Below the pieces are notes generated by a model. It was not told the DNA's origin and did no database searches. It saw only the letters and a list, made by a program, of their open reading frames with translations. Shown here piece after piece: positions 28,040 through 40,281 of a DNA stretch of 64,000 nucleotides. The position numbers and the translations under genes were made by a program. Within the stretch, counting starts at the first letter, position 1; the number at the start of each line of letters is the position of its first letter. The DNA comes from Acridotheres tristis (Eukaryota; Chordata; Aves; Passeriformes; Sturnidae), in contig CM072904.1 of NCBI GenBank assembly GCA_037013685.1, forward strand, positions 2,294,001 through 2,358,000, given 5' to 3'.

Positions 28040-30479
28040 TTTTTCTGGGTAACTTTTTTCTGGTCTTTGAAACTCTGGCACATCAGTTTGTCTTTCTAAG
28101 TATGTCTCTACTCTCTCTATATCAGTGTTTCTCTCTCTTTTCTCTCATTCTGCTTCCATTTAGGTTAATTTGGGGAGGGACTCTGCTAATGAGCAAATTA
28201 CCCCCCATTAGATCCCCATTTTTCTTCCTGGGGCTCTTTGTCTCACTAACCCTTCAACAGAATGTTGTTTTTCCCTCCTCTTAATTAGACTGGAGTAATT
28301 AGAGTAGGCAGTACTGTAGGAGTGAGCAAGCAATTAAACAGAGACAACACCAGAAGGGCTCTTTAAACAGCCTTGTGGAAGAAATGACTTGACCAGAAAA
28401 CACTCAGGACAGGGAGATGGAGAAATCACTCCAGCTTCTTGTTGATTTGGCAAAACTTTTTAATTGAGCCACCAGAATGAATTCCATCCCAAAGGCTGCT
28501 GCCTGGGTGGAAATTCAGATGGAAAGGGAGCAGACCCAGTTAAGGAAGCAGACTCAGTTTTGCCCTCCCAAAAACTCTCAGGGTGCTTGGAAACTTCCAT
28601 TTTCAGGGTGATTCCTTGGAATTTTCACCACTGGAGCTCACAGTACAGAGGGAGAGGTTGCTCAGGACCATTTATCACTGGTGAGGTTGAGAATCCATCA
28701 AACCCAACAGGATTTCTTGGCTGTCAGTGTCAGTCCAGCCACCCCCAAACCCCAAAACTCAGTCCAGTGGATCCACATCACAACAGCCCCTCCTGTACTG
28801 AGGGATTCTTCACTGAGACCAAATAAACCCAAGATTTTTGTGAAGAGGCTCAAGCTGGACCCAAACCTGGGTCTGATTCATTCAGGGCAAGAAGAATTCA
28901 GATAAATCTTCCTACAAGATCCTTCCTCAGCATGCCAGGATTTAAAATAAAAGGACACATAACCTTACATCTCTCCAGTTAGGTGGCTTTGCTGTATTTG
29001 ATTTGTTTGTGGCCACCATAACTGAGCTTGAGGAATCCAACTAGATCAAAATTCCAGGTCTCAGCTATTTTAGACACCAATTATCCACAGAAATCCAAGG
29101 ATTTTCCACCTGTGAGTTTCCATTGGTTTAGGAGAGCTGTGTCCTGCTGAAAGGAGGTGTCTGCAGGTGGGCAACCACATCTGCTCTGGGGCTGTACCAA
29201 AAGGGTAAAACTTTTCTTTTTCTCTAATCTTGTAGAATTCAAAACGGGACAACAAGAAAGAAAGGGGATAAAGAGATCATGTGTTAAACCAGGCATTTTA
29301 AATAAGATTTTGGGCTGGTTTTCCTAGCAGACTTTGTGCCCACAGGCATTTCTTCAGCCTGGCTTTTCCCTGAGAATTTCCTGATACCTCCTTTAATTTG
29401 TCTGTCCCAACAGAACAAACCCACAGAACCTGAGTACATAGGAATGGCTTCTTTTTATAACCCAGACTCCTGACTTTTTAAAGACATCATTAATTTTTCC
29501 CCATCTCTGGATTGTGTCTGTGTGCCACAAGCACAGGCAGAGATGGGTTCAAACAGCTCCAGTCTAGGGGAACATCAGATTTCTCTGAGTTTGGAGATGA
29601 TCACACTCATTTCCCCCTTATCAAAGAGCCCTGAACTACAAACTATGGATTTAAGATAAGATCAGGATTTTCCCCATGGATTAAAGCTGCACTTTGGGCT
29701 GATCTCTCACCCAGTTATTGCTGATAAAACGAAACCCTTGTGGGTCAGGACTGGTTTTTGCTGCTTCCCTCCTCCACTTCTCCATGCAGCACATCCATGG
29801 ATTGCTGCTGGCCACCTTCCCCTATGGCTGTGCTGAGACGTGGCACCCCTGCCCTGCTCCTGCCAGCTGTCCCCACTGGTGTCACTCGTGTGACATCCAC
29901 TCCCAAGTGATGAGAGACTCAGGAGGACACTGAAATATCCCGGGCACTGAAATGCCTGTCCTGGAGAGGGGCATCGAGCCCCTGCTCCTGCAGGTGTAGC
30001 TCAGTCAGTGCCAACAGCAGCCAGGGCTTTGTCTCTGCCCTATTTTCACCCTCTCCCTCTGATTTTTAAACCCCATGACTGTTCTGTCCAGCAAAAGCTC
30101 TTTTGCCCCACATATTCCCCCTTTTCTTTCCATTACTTCTTTCCCCAGTCCTCTCCAGAGGTTTTGTGTGTTTTCCCCATGTCCTCGTTGCCTTCTCAGT
30201 ATGTCCACACTGGTTTTTTTTGTTTGGATTTCCCCCTCTTTGCAGCCTCCTTGGCTGCTGTCCTTCCTTTCTGCTGTTTTCTGGTTCCCCTTTCTCAATG
30301 TTCTCCTTGGTCAGCCTGACCAGCCTCTGCAGTTCCGTGTGCGTGGCTTTGCTGCTTCCCCGCCGTGCATGGGATCCTCGGGATGTGCTGCTCAGAAATC
30401 AGGGAGCTCTATCCTGCACTGGGCTGGGGGGAGAGCCGGGAAAAACCCAAATTCCTGCCTGCAGTTCTGGGCCACTCAC

Positions 30480-30937
30480 AGTGAGAAGGGCACGGAGGGG
30501 CTGGAACATTCCAGGGCAGGGAACAGAGCTGGGGAAGGGGCTGGAGCCCCAGGAGAGGCTGAGGGAGCTGGGAAGGGGCTCAGCCTGGAGAAAAGGAGGC
30601 TCAGGGGGGCCCTTGTGGCTCTGCACAACTCCCTGACAGGAGGGGACAGCCGGGGGGGTCGGGCTGTGCTCCAGGGAACAGGGACAGGAGGAGAGGGAAT
30701 GGCCTCAGGCTGGGCACCAGCAGGAATTTCCTCGTGGAAAGAGTTTTCAAACCCTGGAAGAGGCTGCCCAGGGCAGTGATGGAATCACCACAGCTGGAGG
30801 GATTTAAAACCCTACAGATGTGGATGTGGCACTTGGGGACATGGGTTAGTGGTGGCCTTGCAGTGCTGGATCAGTGCTTGGACTCGATGATCTTGGAGGC
30901 TTCTCCATCCTAAATCCTTCCGTGATTCCATGAATTT
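30480..30937 (+). repeat. CR1 LINE 3' end, about 460 bp
   Basis: The longest generic CR1 fragment in the window. It contains GGCTGAGGGAGCTGGGAAGG, CTCAGCCTGGAGAAAAGGAG, ACAACTCCCTGACAGGAGGG, GAGGCTGCCCAGGGCAGTGA and TTGGACTCGATGATCTTGGA, and ends CCGTGATTCCATGA. It supplies the unexpanded form of the segment that became the 33-bp minisatellite unit elsewhere. Confidence 0.93.
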
Positions 30938-31022
30938 TAGTCTTTTCTATCCCATCAGATGAAAAGGGGGAAGAAAACCTCTTTGACTTTACTCTGGTGT
31001 CTTAAGATTGGCTCACTACCCT

Positions 31023-31100
31023 TGCCCATGGCATAGGGTGGAACTGGAGAGCTTTGAGGTCCCTTCCAACCCAAACCATCCCGGAATTCTGGGATTCCTG
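31023..31100 (+). repeat. CR1 LINE 3' end, very short
   Basis: TGGAGAGCTTTGAGGTCCCT, TCCAACCCAAACCATCCCGG, then ATTCTGGGATTC. Confidence 0.75.
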
Positions 31101-31758
31101 GGATGATCTCAGAGCAGGGCACAGCAAGAGGGATGAAGGCCATGCAGAGCCTCTCTGAAACCGGCAGAATTAAATCAGAGTAGAATCATTCCAACTAGGT
31201 CGGGGTGAATTATTCATAGCAAATAATTTATTCACCAAACTTGACCTCATTTCCCACAGCAGCGCTCCACTGTCCTAAATTTATTCCCGTCTGGGGATCA
31301 TTCCCAGAGCAGTTCCTGTCCCAGAGGCTGATGGGGTGCTCTTAATAATTCAAATCCGTCGGGGTGCCAGTAGTTTTCCAGGCACTGTGTGCTCCTCTGG
31401 ATAAATCCTCAGGGAAGAGAATTTAGGGTTCAGCAAGACACCTTTGATCCTAGATGAATTTTCCCCTTATTCCTCCAACACTTTCCCTGCCTTTCGGGCC
31501 GTTGTCCAAGGAGTTCCTGAGCAAAGCCGAAAGGGAATTTATTCCTCTCACATAGATTTGGTTCCTCGTTAGCGCTGCCTTTGTTAATTGGCAATTAAAG
31601 CAGCGCCGGGACCGCCTCCTGACCGCGCCCGGACCCCGCCTCTAATCAGCCCTCATTATCAGCACAGCGTTAATTGGGAGGCTCCTGCAGGATCATTAAT
31701 GAGCTCCAAACCTGCCTCATTAAAACGCGGGGCTGAGGGAGAGCGGAGCGGGGACTCC

Positions 31759-31832
31759 CCCATCCCATCCCATCCCATCCCATCCCATCCCATCCCTGCC
31801 CTGCCCTGCCCTGCCCTGCCCTGCCCTGCCCT
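31759..31832 (+). repeat. (CATCC)n then (CTGCC)n
   Basis: About seven CATCC units run directly into about seven CTGCC units. Both are pentanucleotides, like those beside exon 36. Confidence 0.95.
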
Positions 31833-31837
31833 GGACT

Positions 31838-32300
31838 CGGGGCACCTGGGAGGGATTTCCACCCTTTTTTTTTTTTTTAAATTTTATATTTTTCCCCCCA
31901 CTTTTTTCTCCTGCTGCTGGCTGCACTCTCCTCTAAAACCCACAGGGGCTGCGAGTCCTGTCCTGCCAGCTCAGGGTACCTGGGAAGGACTTCCACTTTT
32001 TATTATCATTTTTTTTAATTTATTTTTTTATTTTTTTCCCTTTCTTTTTTTCCCTGCTGCCGGCTGCTCTCTCCCCTAAAACCCACAGGGACTGCGGGTT
32101 TCCTGGCGACTCAGGGCACCTGGGACGGATTTCCACCTTTTAAAATTGTTTTTTTTTCATTATTTTTTATTTTTTTATTTTTTTCCCGGCTGCACTCTCC
32201 TCTAAAACCCACAGGGTCTACGAGTCCTTTCCTGGCAGCTCAGGGCACCTGGGAAGGATTTCCACTTTTTTTTTTCCTTTTTTTCCCCGCTGCCCATCAT
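31838..32300 (+). repeat. About 135-bp tandem repeat, 3.5 copies
   Basis: Each copy starts GGGCACCTGGGAAGGATTTC, passes a T-rich stretch of variable length, then CTGCACTCTCCTCTAAAACC, CACAGGG and GAGTCCT. Copies start near 31,838, 31,972, 32,111 and 32,246. Confidence 0.88.
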
Positions 32301-34507
32301 TCATTCACCTGAGCGCCCCCGGGTTGTGGCTGGCGATTCCCTGCGCGTTCTTTATCAGCGCAGGGAAGGAGGAGCTGGCTTCTAAAATTTCCTTCTGGGC
32401 TCCAGAAAGACGGGAAATTATCCAAATTAGACTTGGGGCTTTTTTTTTTATTTATTTTGATTCAGGTTGTTTTTTTTTTGTTTGGGTTTTTTTTTGGGTT
32501 TTTTTTTTTTTTTTTTGGCAGTGGGATTCTTTGGTTGGTTGTCGTTTTGTTTGGGTTTCCTTCCCCCTTTTTTCCCCCTTTTTCTCCTCTCAAATTTTTT
32601 CATCCTGTTTCAAACCATGGTCAGCTGCTCTGACACAGCCTTGAAGCACAACTTCAGGCACAAGAAACAGCAAAAAACGGGGAAAAGTTATTTTTTAAAA
32701 AATCGAGTACACTCTAAACTGGTTCAAATTTTTTTACTTAGGTTCTTGTCCCTAAGTCTTTGAGAAAACGAGATTTTTTTCTTCTAGCCTGGTTCAGGAT
32801 GAAAATCAAAAGTTCTTGATTAAATCTTCCCAGTAGAAATTTTGGGTCAAGCGGAGTATTTTGAGTTTGAGAAATGTTACCAGTTTCAATGGGATTAATT
32901 TTAAATGTATCCTCTAGAAATAGAGAGGAATTAAATACAGATAAAATTTAAAAATAGCCTGGAAAGGCTTGAAATTTCACGCTCTGCACAAGGAGATATT
33001 TTTATGTATAAGGTTATTTTGTGATACTGAAAAGAAATAAAATAACTTTTTGTTTGCTGTTTCAGCCTTTGGGCTGCATTTATGGCATTGGGCAATGGCA
33101 CCAGACAATGTTCAAATCCCTCCTGGCTGTGCCAGTGTCTGGCTGATTCCTGTGGGTGATTTGGGACATGGATTTGGGATTTGGGGTGAGCAATGTTTCA
33201 CCCAAGCCCTGCCTCACCACCCCAGTCGTGGGGGCAAAGCCATTTTGGGTCCAAGATGAATCAATTCTTTTCTCCTAACTGCTCCATCCTCAGCAGGAGC
33301 TCTCCAGACATGCCACATATTCATTTAAAAAACAGATTTTCTCAAGCCAGAGGCTTCCAAGAAAGGAATTTTCACTGCTTTTGGGAGGATCTCAGGTGGC
33401 TTTGGCTGCTGCAGGTTCTGAAACATTTCTCTCTTATTTTATGGCTTTATTTTTTTTTTTTTTTTTTTTTGCCAAGAAATGGGCAGCTGGAAGGTGCAAC
33501 CTCACAAAGTGCTGCCCAAAGGGAGGTGAATCCCACTTTGCCACCCCGAGGGGACACATCCCATCACAGCTGCCCATCCCTGATGGAGGAACAGCTCCAA
33601 CCCCCCTTTCTGCTCCTTGCTGGGCCCTCAGGTTGGGAATTCCAATGAGTTACCTGTTAGACCAGTTTGGATACTGGGAGCTCAGAGGGAAATGCAGGGA
33701 GGACACCAAGGATGGGGTAGGGGGAGCCTCTTCCAGGTGCCTGTTGGCAGCAAAATGTGAATTTTGCTCAGCCAGGCTTCCAAAAGTGGGAATCCCCTCG
33801 GAAAAAATCTTCCCCTAAATGTTCTGTCCCTGGCTAAAATTGAGGAGGAAAGCAGTGCTCTGTACAGCTGTGGGTGGCCTGTGTGCTGCATCTGTATCCT
33901 TTGGGAATTCAGCCTGGAAAGTAGCTGGGGATGAGATGTGCCAGTCACAATGTGATTTTTGGTGGTGGTTTTTGTGAGGATAGAGCTCTCCTGTGGGGAA
34001 TTGTTCCTCATTTGCCTGTTCTTCAGTTCCGTGCATCTTCTATCTCTCTGCATCCCTTAACTCTCTCCCACTCCATTGGGATTCTGGGACTCTGTGATTG
34101 CTAACTTTGGGTTCTCATTGATGTTTTCTGTAGCTTTTTGTGTGCTGAGGGCAGAATCAGAATTAAATCCTGTTTCATTTGACATGAGTGAATAGAAATA
34201 ACCCCATGGTGTTGCCAGCACTTGATACTGTCACTGACTGAAGGGGAGGAAAGGCTGGACTTGGATTTCCCTGTCCCTGAGGCTGGGCAGGTGTGGAATA
34301 ACCTCTGGGCATGCTGTGAGGAGATCTGGGACATCACAAGGGTTTGTCCCAGACTTTAGGTGACAGGGACGTGGTTACAGTGCTCTCTTGTCCCTGCAGG
34401 ATGCAGTGAGAGCTGTAAATAGATAAACGAAGGGATTTCAGCTCCTCTGAGCAGATTTTACCCTGGAGCAGCACTTTGTACCCTTTGTCTGCTCATGTCG
34501 ACACCCA

Positions 34508-34710
34508 GTGTCCCCCTGGGGGGGAATTGTCTCCTTGGCTGGCAGAAGGTGCCAGGGTTGGGGTCTGCCCTCTCTGAGGGCATGGAGGTGTCCAGGGCCA
34601 GGCTGGATGGAGCTTGGAGCAGCCTGGGATAGGCCAGGTGTCCCTGGCAGGGGTGGAATGAGATGGGATTTAAGGTCTCTTCCAACTCAAACCAATCTGG
34701 GATTCTAAGG
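34508..34710 (+). repeat. CR1 LINE 3' end
   Basis: TTGTCTCCTTGGCTGGCAGA ... GATTTAAGGTCTCTTCCAAC, then AAACCAATCTGGGATTCT. Confidence 0.85.
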
Positions 34711-36350
34711 CAGCTCAGCCCATACATCTGGGAAATTGGAAGTTGGAAGATTCTCTAAGCAGGGATGTTATCCCAGACCTGGAAAACCTGGCCAAGTCTC
34801 CATGTTCCAGCCAGGGCTTGTTTTTGGGAAAACACAGGAGCAGTGCTCAGGGCTCCCACTGACCTTGCCTGAGGCTCCAGCAGGTCCCTGCACCTCATTC
34901 CCTTCACCAGCAGGAAATGCCCATCAGCAGAGGAGTTTCTGCTGCAGCTTTTCCCCAGGACAGCACCAAAATCTGCATCTCTGAGAACAGTGCCAGGCTT
35001 GTGCCCAGAGCCACGGGGTGAGGGCAGCTGGCATCTCTAACAATCTTGGGGCTGGTGTTAAACAAAGAGCAGTTTCTGGGCAGACACAGGGATCTAAACA
35101 CCAGCCCAGGCAGCTTCCAGATGGGATGGAATTCTCTCCCCAGCAAGGGCCCAGGCCAAGCTGCCACCGGGTTTTTGAGGCTGTGCTCAGGCAGATCAAC
35201 ACCCAGGGACCTCCTTGGGCTGCAAATCTCTCTGGAGAACAGAAACACTGAGGTTTGTCTGATACAGGTCCAGACAGGGATGTTTTCAAGCAGCTCCTGA
35301 AAGCTGAGGAATCACCAGGCTGCTGAAGGAGGAGAATTCCATCCTTTCCAAGTGTGCTGAGGTTATCAGCAAGGCTTGGAGCACGGACCTGTTCTGCTGC
35401 CAGCAGCTCCAAGCTTTCCAAAGCAATTTCAGGTGCTCCCTGCTTAGCAGAATGATGGATTTGCCCTGCCAGAGGTGGCTGGTGATGAGGAATGAGTTTT
35501 TCCTAGCTCTGAAGATCTTGGAAAATCCTGATGCTGAGGGATGGTTCCATGTTTGGGTTGGAAGAACAGGGTGGGAATTCCAGTCCTGCCCATGTGACTG
35601 CAGCCTCTCCTCTCTGTGGATGGAGCTGTGCAGCTCAGTGACTGCAGGGGAAGGAGACAGGAGCCAGAATCCAGGTGTCCCCAGCAGGAAGGACACTGTC
35701 ACCTTTACCTGTCACTAACCATGGATGCTCGAGCCACATTCCAGGGCTCAGCAGCTGTTCCCAAGTGTGCTTCAGGCTGGGACCAAAATCCACCATCCCA
35801 GCCTCCTCCAGGGACAGCACAGCTCCTGCACAAAGCCCTCACACTTTCCTTGTCACTGGCAGTGCCTTCCTCACATCCTGTTCCCTGCAAGGCCACGTTT
35901 GGGATGGCAAATTCAAACCTTTCATCATCTTACTGCAGTCAGTGGTGCCATTTTGTCCTGTTTTAGGATTTGGGAAGGATTTAGTGAGGCCAGCTGGTGT
36001 AGGAAAGGGTGGAGGAGGTGGATTTCTGGTTTTTATCTCCTCAGCACGCTGCTGTGGCAGGTGGGACATGTCTGGATGCTGCAGACACCACTGGAGACAG
36101 GCAGGAAATGGGATGAGCCTCCCAGAGCTCTGTAGGATTGCAGTGCTGGCAAACCACTCAGCTGCTTCAACCACTGAAGTTCTACCCCAAACCTGCTCAT
36201 GAGCAGCAGCTGACATCCATGGGCAGAAGAATTTCAGCTCAGCACACAAAAAGTTCCTTCCTGTTTGTGTTTTGGGGGTTCAGAGAGGGGCAGGTGAGGG
36301 TGGGGGGAGGATGCTGGCCCCCACTGACAGCCAGCCCTGTGTGTCCCCAG

Positions 36351-36459
36351 CGCCTGGTGAGGATGAACATGCCCATCTCTCCTGAGGATTTAACTGTGCA
36401 CTTCACCTCCACGCTGATGGCCCTGATCCGAACAGCCCTGGAGATCAAACTGGCCTCAG
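36351..36459 (+). CDS. CACNA1B: CACNA1B exon 38 (pre-IQ)
   Basis: 109 nt, phase 0 in and phase 1 out. The acceptor is GTGTCCCCAG and the donor TCAG|GTGAGA. It encodes [36 protein letters not shown]. It forms part of the pre-IQ helix region of the proximal C-terminus. The end of the exon and its donor are duplicated 49 nt downstream. Confidence 0.97.
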
Positions 36460-36519
36460 GTGAGAGGGAGGGGGGCTCAGGGTCACCTGGACATCAAACT
36501 GGCCTCAGGTGAGAGGGAC
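36443..36519 (+). repeat. CACNA1B: Duplicated exon 38 end with a second 5' splice site
   Basis: ATCAAACTGGCCTCAGGTGA followed by GAGGGA occurs at the true exon end and again 49 bp later (second cut after 36,508). Both have the same CAG|GTGAGAGG donor. The second would extend the exon by 49 nt and shift the frame. Confidence 0.93.
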
Positions 36520-38783
36520 GGGGGGTCAGGGGGTGGCTGGGTGACCTGGAGGATGCAGCAAAGCCACCAAGGGCACCTCAGCTCTGTGGAATCCTCTGTG
36601 ACCGTGGCACGGTCCCACAGGGATTAGGAAAGCTGGAATCTCCTCTAGGTGTGGATTTCATTATTCTGCAGGTTTCCTGTACATGGAAAAACCCCCAAAC
36701 AGCACCAGTAAGAGACCAGTGCTCTGTGTCCAGAGCTTTGTCAGCCTCCAGCCTGTGCCTTGCAGGATGGGAGAGCATTTTCTGCCATCTGAGCTCCAGA
36801 AAACCAGGAGAAAATTGGAGTTTTCTGAGAGCACATTGGCTCAAAGCCCAACTCCTGCCCCCAAGATGGGCTTGGTTGGTCAGAGCAAGGTGCCAGGAAC
36901 ACCAAGGGCTCAGATTGATCCCTGGATGGGCCATTCACTAGAGTTTGACATAATCCTTGTGGGTCCCATCCAGCTCAGAGTATTCAGTGACAGCTGTGGG
37001 CTTGGTGTTATCCCAAAACCACAGAAATTCTGCCCAGGTGGGAATCCTGTCTCCCCATTTCCTTCCCATCCCTGAGGACAAGGGAGCTTGGGGAGAGGAC
37101 AGAGGGGTCCTGAGCATCCCTGTGCCTTTGGGGTGGCAATGAAAAGTGGGAAACTTTGCCCTTCCCGGCTGAGAACCCTGGGAGGAGAAGCCCAGGACGT
37201 GTTCTCCTTGCTCTGAGTCAGAAATGAGTTTCCACACCTCTGTTCTGGACCATTCCAGCCCTTCCTCTCCAATCCCTCCATGCTGGCAGCAAGGCAGGAA
37301 CTCCAAGTGCCCTGAAGCACATTCTGCTTTGTGATAAAATGTAATTACTGAAGTGGTTAATCAGGCGTTTACTCAGCTCCCAATTAAACTTTGCAATGTA
37401 ATGAAATGGCCCGGCCTTTTCTCGGGTCGTTACCCCATTCCATCAGCCTGGCTGGGGTCACAGCCAAGCCATGCCTGGCCTAAGCACTCTTACACCTCGT
37501 TTAAAAGTTAACAGGAGGTAACCAGGCTCTCAGGAGCAGGGAGCAAGGCAGGGTTAGGCTGCTGTGCTTTCCTGAGCAGTTTTAGGCCAGTGCAAACATC
37601 TGAGTTCATCTCCTCCCTCCCGTGCTGCTTCAACTTTGCCTTTGATGCTTTGGGGAGGCATTGCTCAAAGGAGACAAAATTTTGAGGCGCCTGGGGCTCC
37701 CCAAAGGAGTGGGATCAAGACAAGGATCAGACACTCATTTCTATGGATGCTTTCAGGACTGCCTGTGGCTTTAAGAGCCAGCACCATATTTCAGGAATAA
37801 ATCCTAGATAAGGATGCTGAGAGTTTGTTTAATTTTCAGTTTCTGGTTACCTGTCAGCCTTTTTCAACTGGAAAAGCTCCTCCCATCCTTTTGAAAACTG
37901 GAAGGGAGCCAGAGAGGAGAGCTCAGCTGATAGCCTGGATTATTTCTGTGGTTTAACTCTGCTCTGGGCTGTGAGGTTCTGACCTGTTTTGTTGTTATGA
38001 GCTCCCTTTGAATAGGTTTCATGTGCTACATTTAATTGAGTCTTTAGTGGGTTTAACAGGCCCTTAATAAACCTCCCTAATGAGTTCTCGTGTGGGAGTT
38101 CAAACCACGGTGTAACAGAGTACCCTGAGCCTCCCCCCTCACTCTGCTCTTAGGAAAATAATCTCTGTCATTCACATGAACTCTTTAATTGCCTGCTGCG
38201 TGGGGAATTCAGCTGGAGCTGGCCTGGGGCTCACCCAGCCTTTAATCACTTTCCACGTGTGCATTTAGGCCTGGCTTTGGCCCCGGGAACAGAGCTGGGG
38301 GTTTGGCTCTGCTCCGCTTTAGGGTGCTGGGGCAGAGCTCGGTACTTGTGTGTCATTGCAGGGATTTGGGAAGAGCTGGTGGCAGAGGTCTGTAATCCAT
38401 CCATTGTGAACCTGACATGGCACAGGGGCTTGGTTAGAGGATCTTGAAGGTCTTTTCCAACCCAAACGCATGTGTGATGATGGGATTTTGTGATTCACGT
38501 TCGGGTTCCTTTGCATCCCACCTGGGAGGTGCTGCTGCCTCCTGCAGTTACATGGAATAAGGCTGAGCTCAAATTTAAGTCCCGGGTCACTGCTCAGGGT
38601 CCCCAGGGTGAGACCAACATGGTCCTGCTGAGTTCCTGCACTTCTGCCACGGAGAATTCCTGGATTCCCTGGGCAGGGAAGGGCTGTGCTGGCTCGCCCT
38701 TGCCGAGGAGAGGCAAGAGAGGTGCAGCGGGGGGACGAGCCGAGGGGCAGGGTGTCACTGCTCTCGTCCCTCCGTGCCTGCAG
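36460..38783. other. CACNA1B: Intron 38
   Basis: 2.3 kb. It starts with the duplicated donor and includes a short CR1 end (38,410-38,492). Otherwise no recognised elements. Confidence 0.8.
38410..38492 (+). repeat. CR1 LINE 3' end, short
   Basis: GAGGATCTTGAAGGTCTTTT, CCAACCCAAACGCATGTGTG, then GGGATTTTGTGAT. Confidence 0.75.
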
Positions 38784-38891
38784 GCGGTGTGAAGCAGCAC
38801 CAGTGCGATGCTGAGCTGAGGAAGGAGATCTCCCTGGTCTGGCCCAACCTGTCCCAGAAGACTCTGGATTTGCTGGTGCCTCCTCACAAAC
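38784..38891 (+). CDS. CACNA1B: CACNA1B exon 39 (pre-IQ)
   Basis: 108 nt, phase 1 in and phase 1 out. The acceptor is GTGCCTGCAG and the donor AAAC|GTAAGT. It encodes [19 protein letters not shown] then [22 protein letters not shown] and [16 protein letters not shown] are hallmark Cav2 pre-IQ segments. A splice-site-like tandem repeat begins about 40 nt after it. Confidence 0.97.
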
Positions 38892-40171
38892 GTAAGTGCT
38901 TCAAGCACTGCCTCCATCCCAGACACCCAGAACCCCACATGAGGTTTTCCCTTCCTTTCCTGCTCTGTCCAACCCCAGGTGAGGTTTTTTTTCCCTCCTC
39001 GCCTGCTCTGTCCGACCCCAGGTGAGGTTTTTTTCCCTCCTCTCCTGCTCTATCCAGCCCCAGATGGGGGTTTTTCCCTTCCTTTCCTGCCCTGTCCGAC
39101 CCCAGGTGAGGTTTTTCCCTCCCTTCCCTGCTCTGTCCGACCCCAGGTGAGGTTTTTCCCTCCCTTCCCTGCTCTGTCCGACCCCAGGTGAGGTTTTTCC
39201 CTTCCTTTCCTGCTCTGTCCGACCCCAGGTGAGGTTTTTCCCTTCCTTTCCTGCCCTGTCCGACCCCAGGTGAGGTTTTTCCCTTCCTCCACTGCCCTGT
39301 CCAACCCCAGGTGAGGTTTTTCCCTTCCTTTCCTGCCCTGTCTGACCCCAGGTGAGGTTTTTCCCCTCCTTGCCTGCTCCTGCCATCTGAGCTCCAGAAA
39401 AGCAGGGAGAAATGAATCAGATGTGAGGTATTTGGGGTTTAAAAGCCTTTGTGTTACTTGGTAATGTCCTGGGCAAAAATGCAGAGAAAATGGGAAGTTT
39501 GCTGTTATCTTGATTAGCTCTGGATTCCTGATTAATGAAAAGCAGTGTAGAGTAATAAAGGTATTGTTAATTTTAAAAAAAATGAGGGAGCTGAGGAGGT
39601 GCCAGTCAGTGGGTCCTGACTGCTGAAGTCTTTCCCTCCCCTCCTCTCTTGGTTCCTGTATATCTGCTGCTCCAGTTCTTTTTTCCATGGTGAGTGTTCC
39701 TGGGCAGGGAAGGGATGTCCCATGGCTCAGAGGGTGATAAAAACCATCTGGAGAAATGAAATATTCCTTAAATATATATTAGCCCATTATAGCCCGTTTA
39801 CTGTAATTCAGTGAAGCAGGAGGGGGGCTGTGGCTCTGGGGTGAATTTAGGAATTCTCCCAGCAATGCTGACAATGCCATTGACTTTTCCTGCCTGGTTT
39901 TTCCTACACAATCCCTGCGTTTGCCACAGAGAGAGAGAGCTCCAAACCAAGGCAAGGCAGCAACAGGCAAAGAGCTGAAGAATCTGTTGTAACCTTTTCT
40001 TTTTTGGTTTTTTTTTTCTTTCCCCTACTTTTCTGTGTCTGTTTTGCCTCATTATTCTCATGTTGCTTCCTGCCTCTCCCTGTTTTTCACACCCATTTGC
40101 TGTTATTTCTTATTCTTGTCTTCTCCTCATCCTTGGGATGTCTCTGCTGTGTTTTCCCCCTGCTCTGGCAG
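38892..40171. other. CACNA1B: Intron 39
   Basis: 1.28 kb. The first third is the 41-bp minisatellite. The last 180 nt (39,990-40,171) form a long T/C-rich tract leading into the exon 40 acceptor. Confidence 0.85.
38930..39373 (+). repeat. 41-bp minisatellite with a CAG|GTGAGG site in nearly every unit
   Basis: About eleven copies of CCTTCCTTTCCTGCTCTGTC + CGACCCCAGGTGAGGTTTTT. Each intact unit is a polypyrimidine tract followed by CCCCAG immediately joined to GTGAGG. That is a 3' splice site with no exon, then a 5' splice site. The third unit is broken (CCCAGATGGGGG) and the first reads CCCCACATGAGG. Confidence 0.95.
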
Positions 40172-40281
40172 CTGATGAGATGACCGTGGGGAAGGTCTAC
40201 GCAGCCCTGATGATATTTGACTTCTACAAGCAGAATAAGAACAGCAGGGAGCAAGTCCAGCCCCCTGGGGGCCTGTGCCAG
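40172..40281 (+). CDS. CACNA1B: CACNA1B exon 40 (IQ domain)
   Basis: 110 nt, phase 1 in and phase 0 out. The acceptor is CTCTGGCAG and the donor CAG|GTACAA. It encodes DEMTVGKVYAALMIFDFYKQ then NKNSREQVQPPGGLCQ. The VGKVYAALMIFDFYKQNK stretch is the calmodulin-binding IQ domain that confers calcium-dependent regulation. Confidence 0.98.

Larger units (their letters stand above)
27855..36350. other. CACNA1B: Intron 37
   Basis: 8.5 kb. It contains (AT)n at 28,018-28,039, CR1 copies at 30,480-30,937, 31,023-31,100 and 34,508-34,710, two pentanucleotide runs (31,759-31,832), an about 135-bp tandem repeat (31,838-32,300), and long T runs at 32,440-32,516 and 33,450-33,472. The remaining sequence shows no gene. 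Confidence 0.85.

Noticed and set aside
38930..39373. CRISPR-like array
   Set aside because: Units are contiguous with no unique spacers, and the genome is vertebrate.
38901..39386. 161-codon minus frame with WGRTGQERKGKTSPG-type repeats
   Set aside because: Reverse translation of the 41-bp minisatellite.
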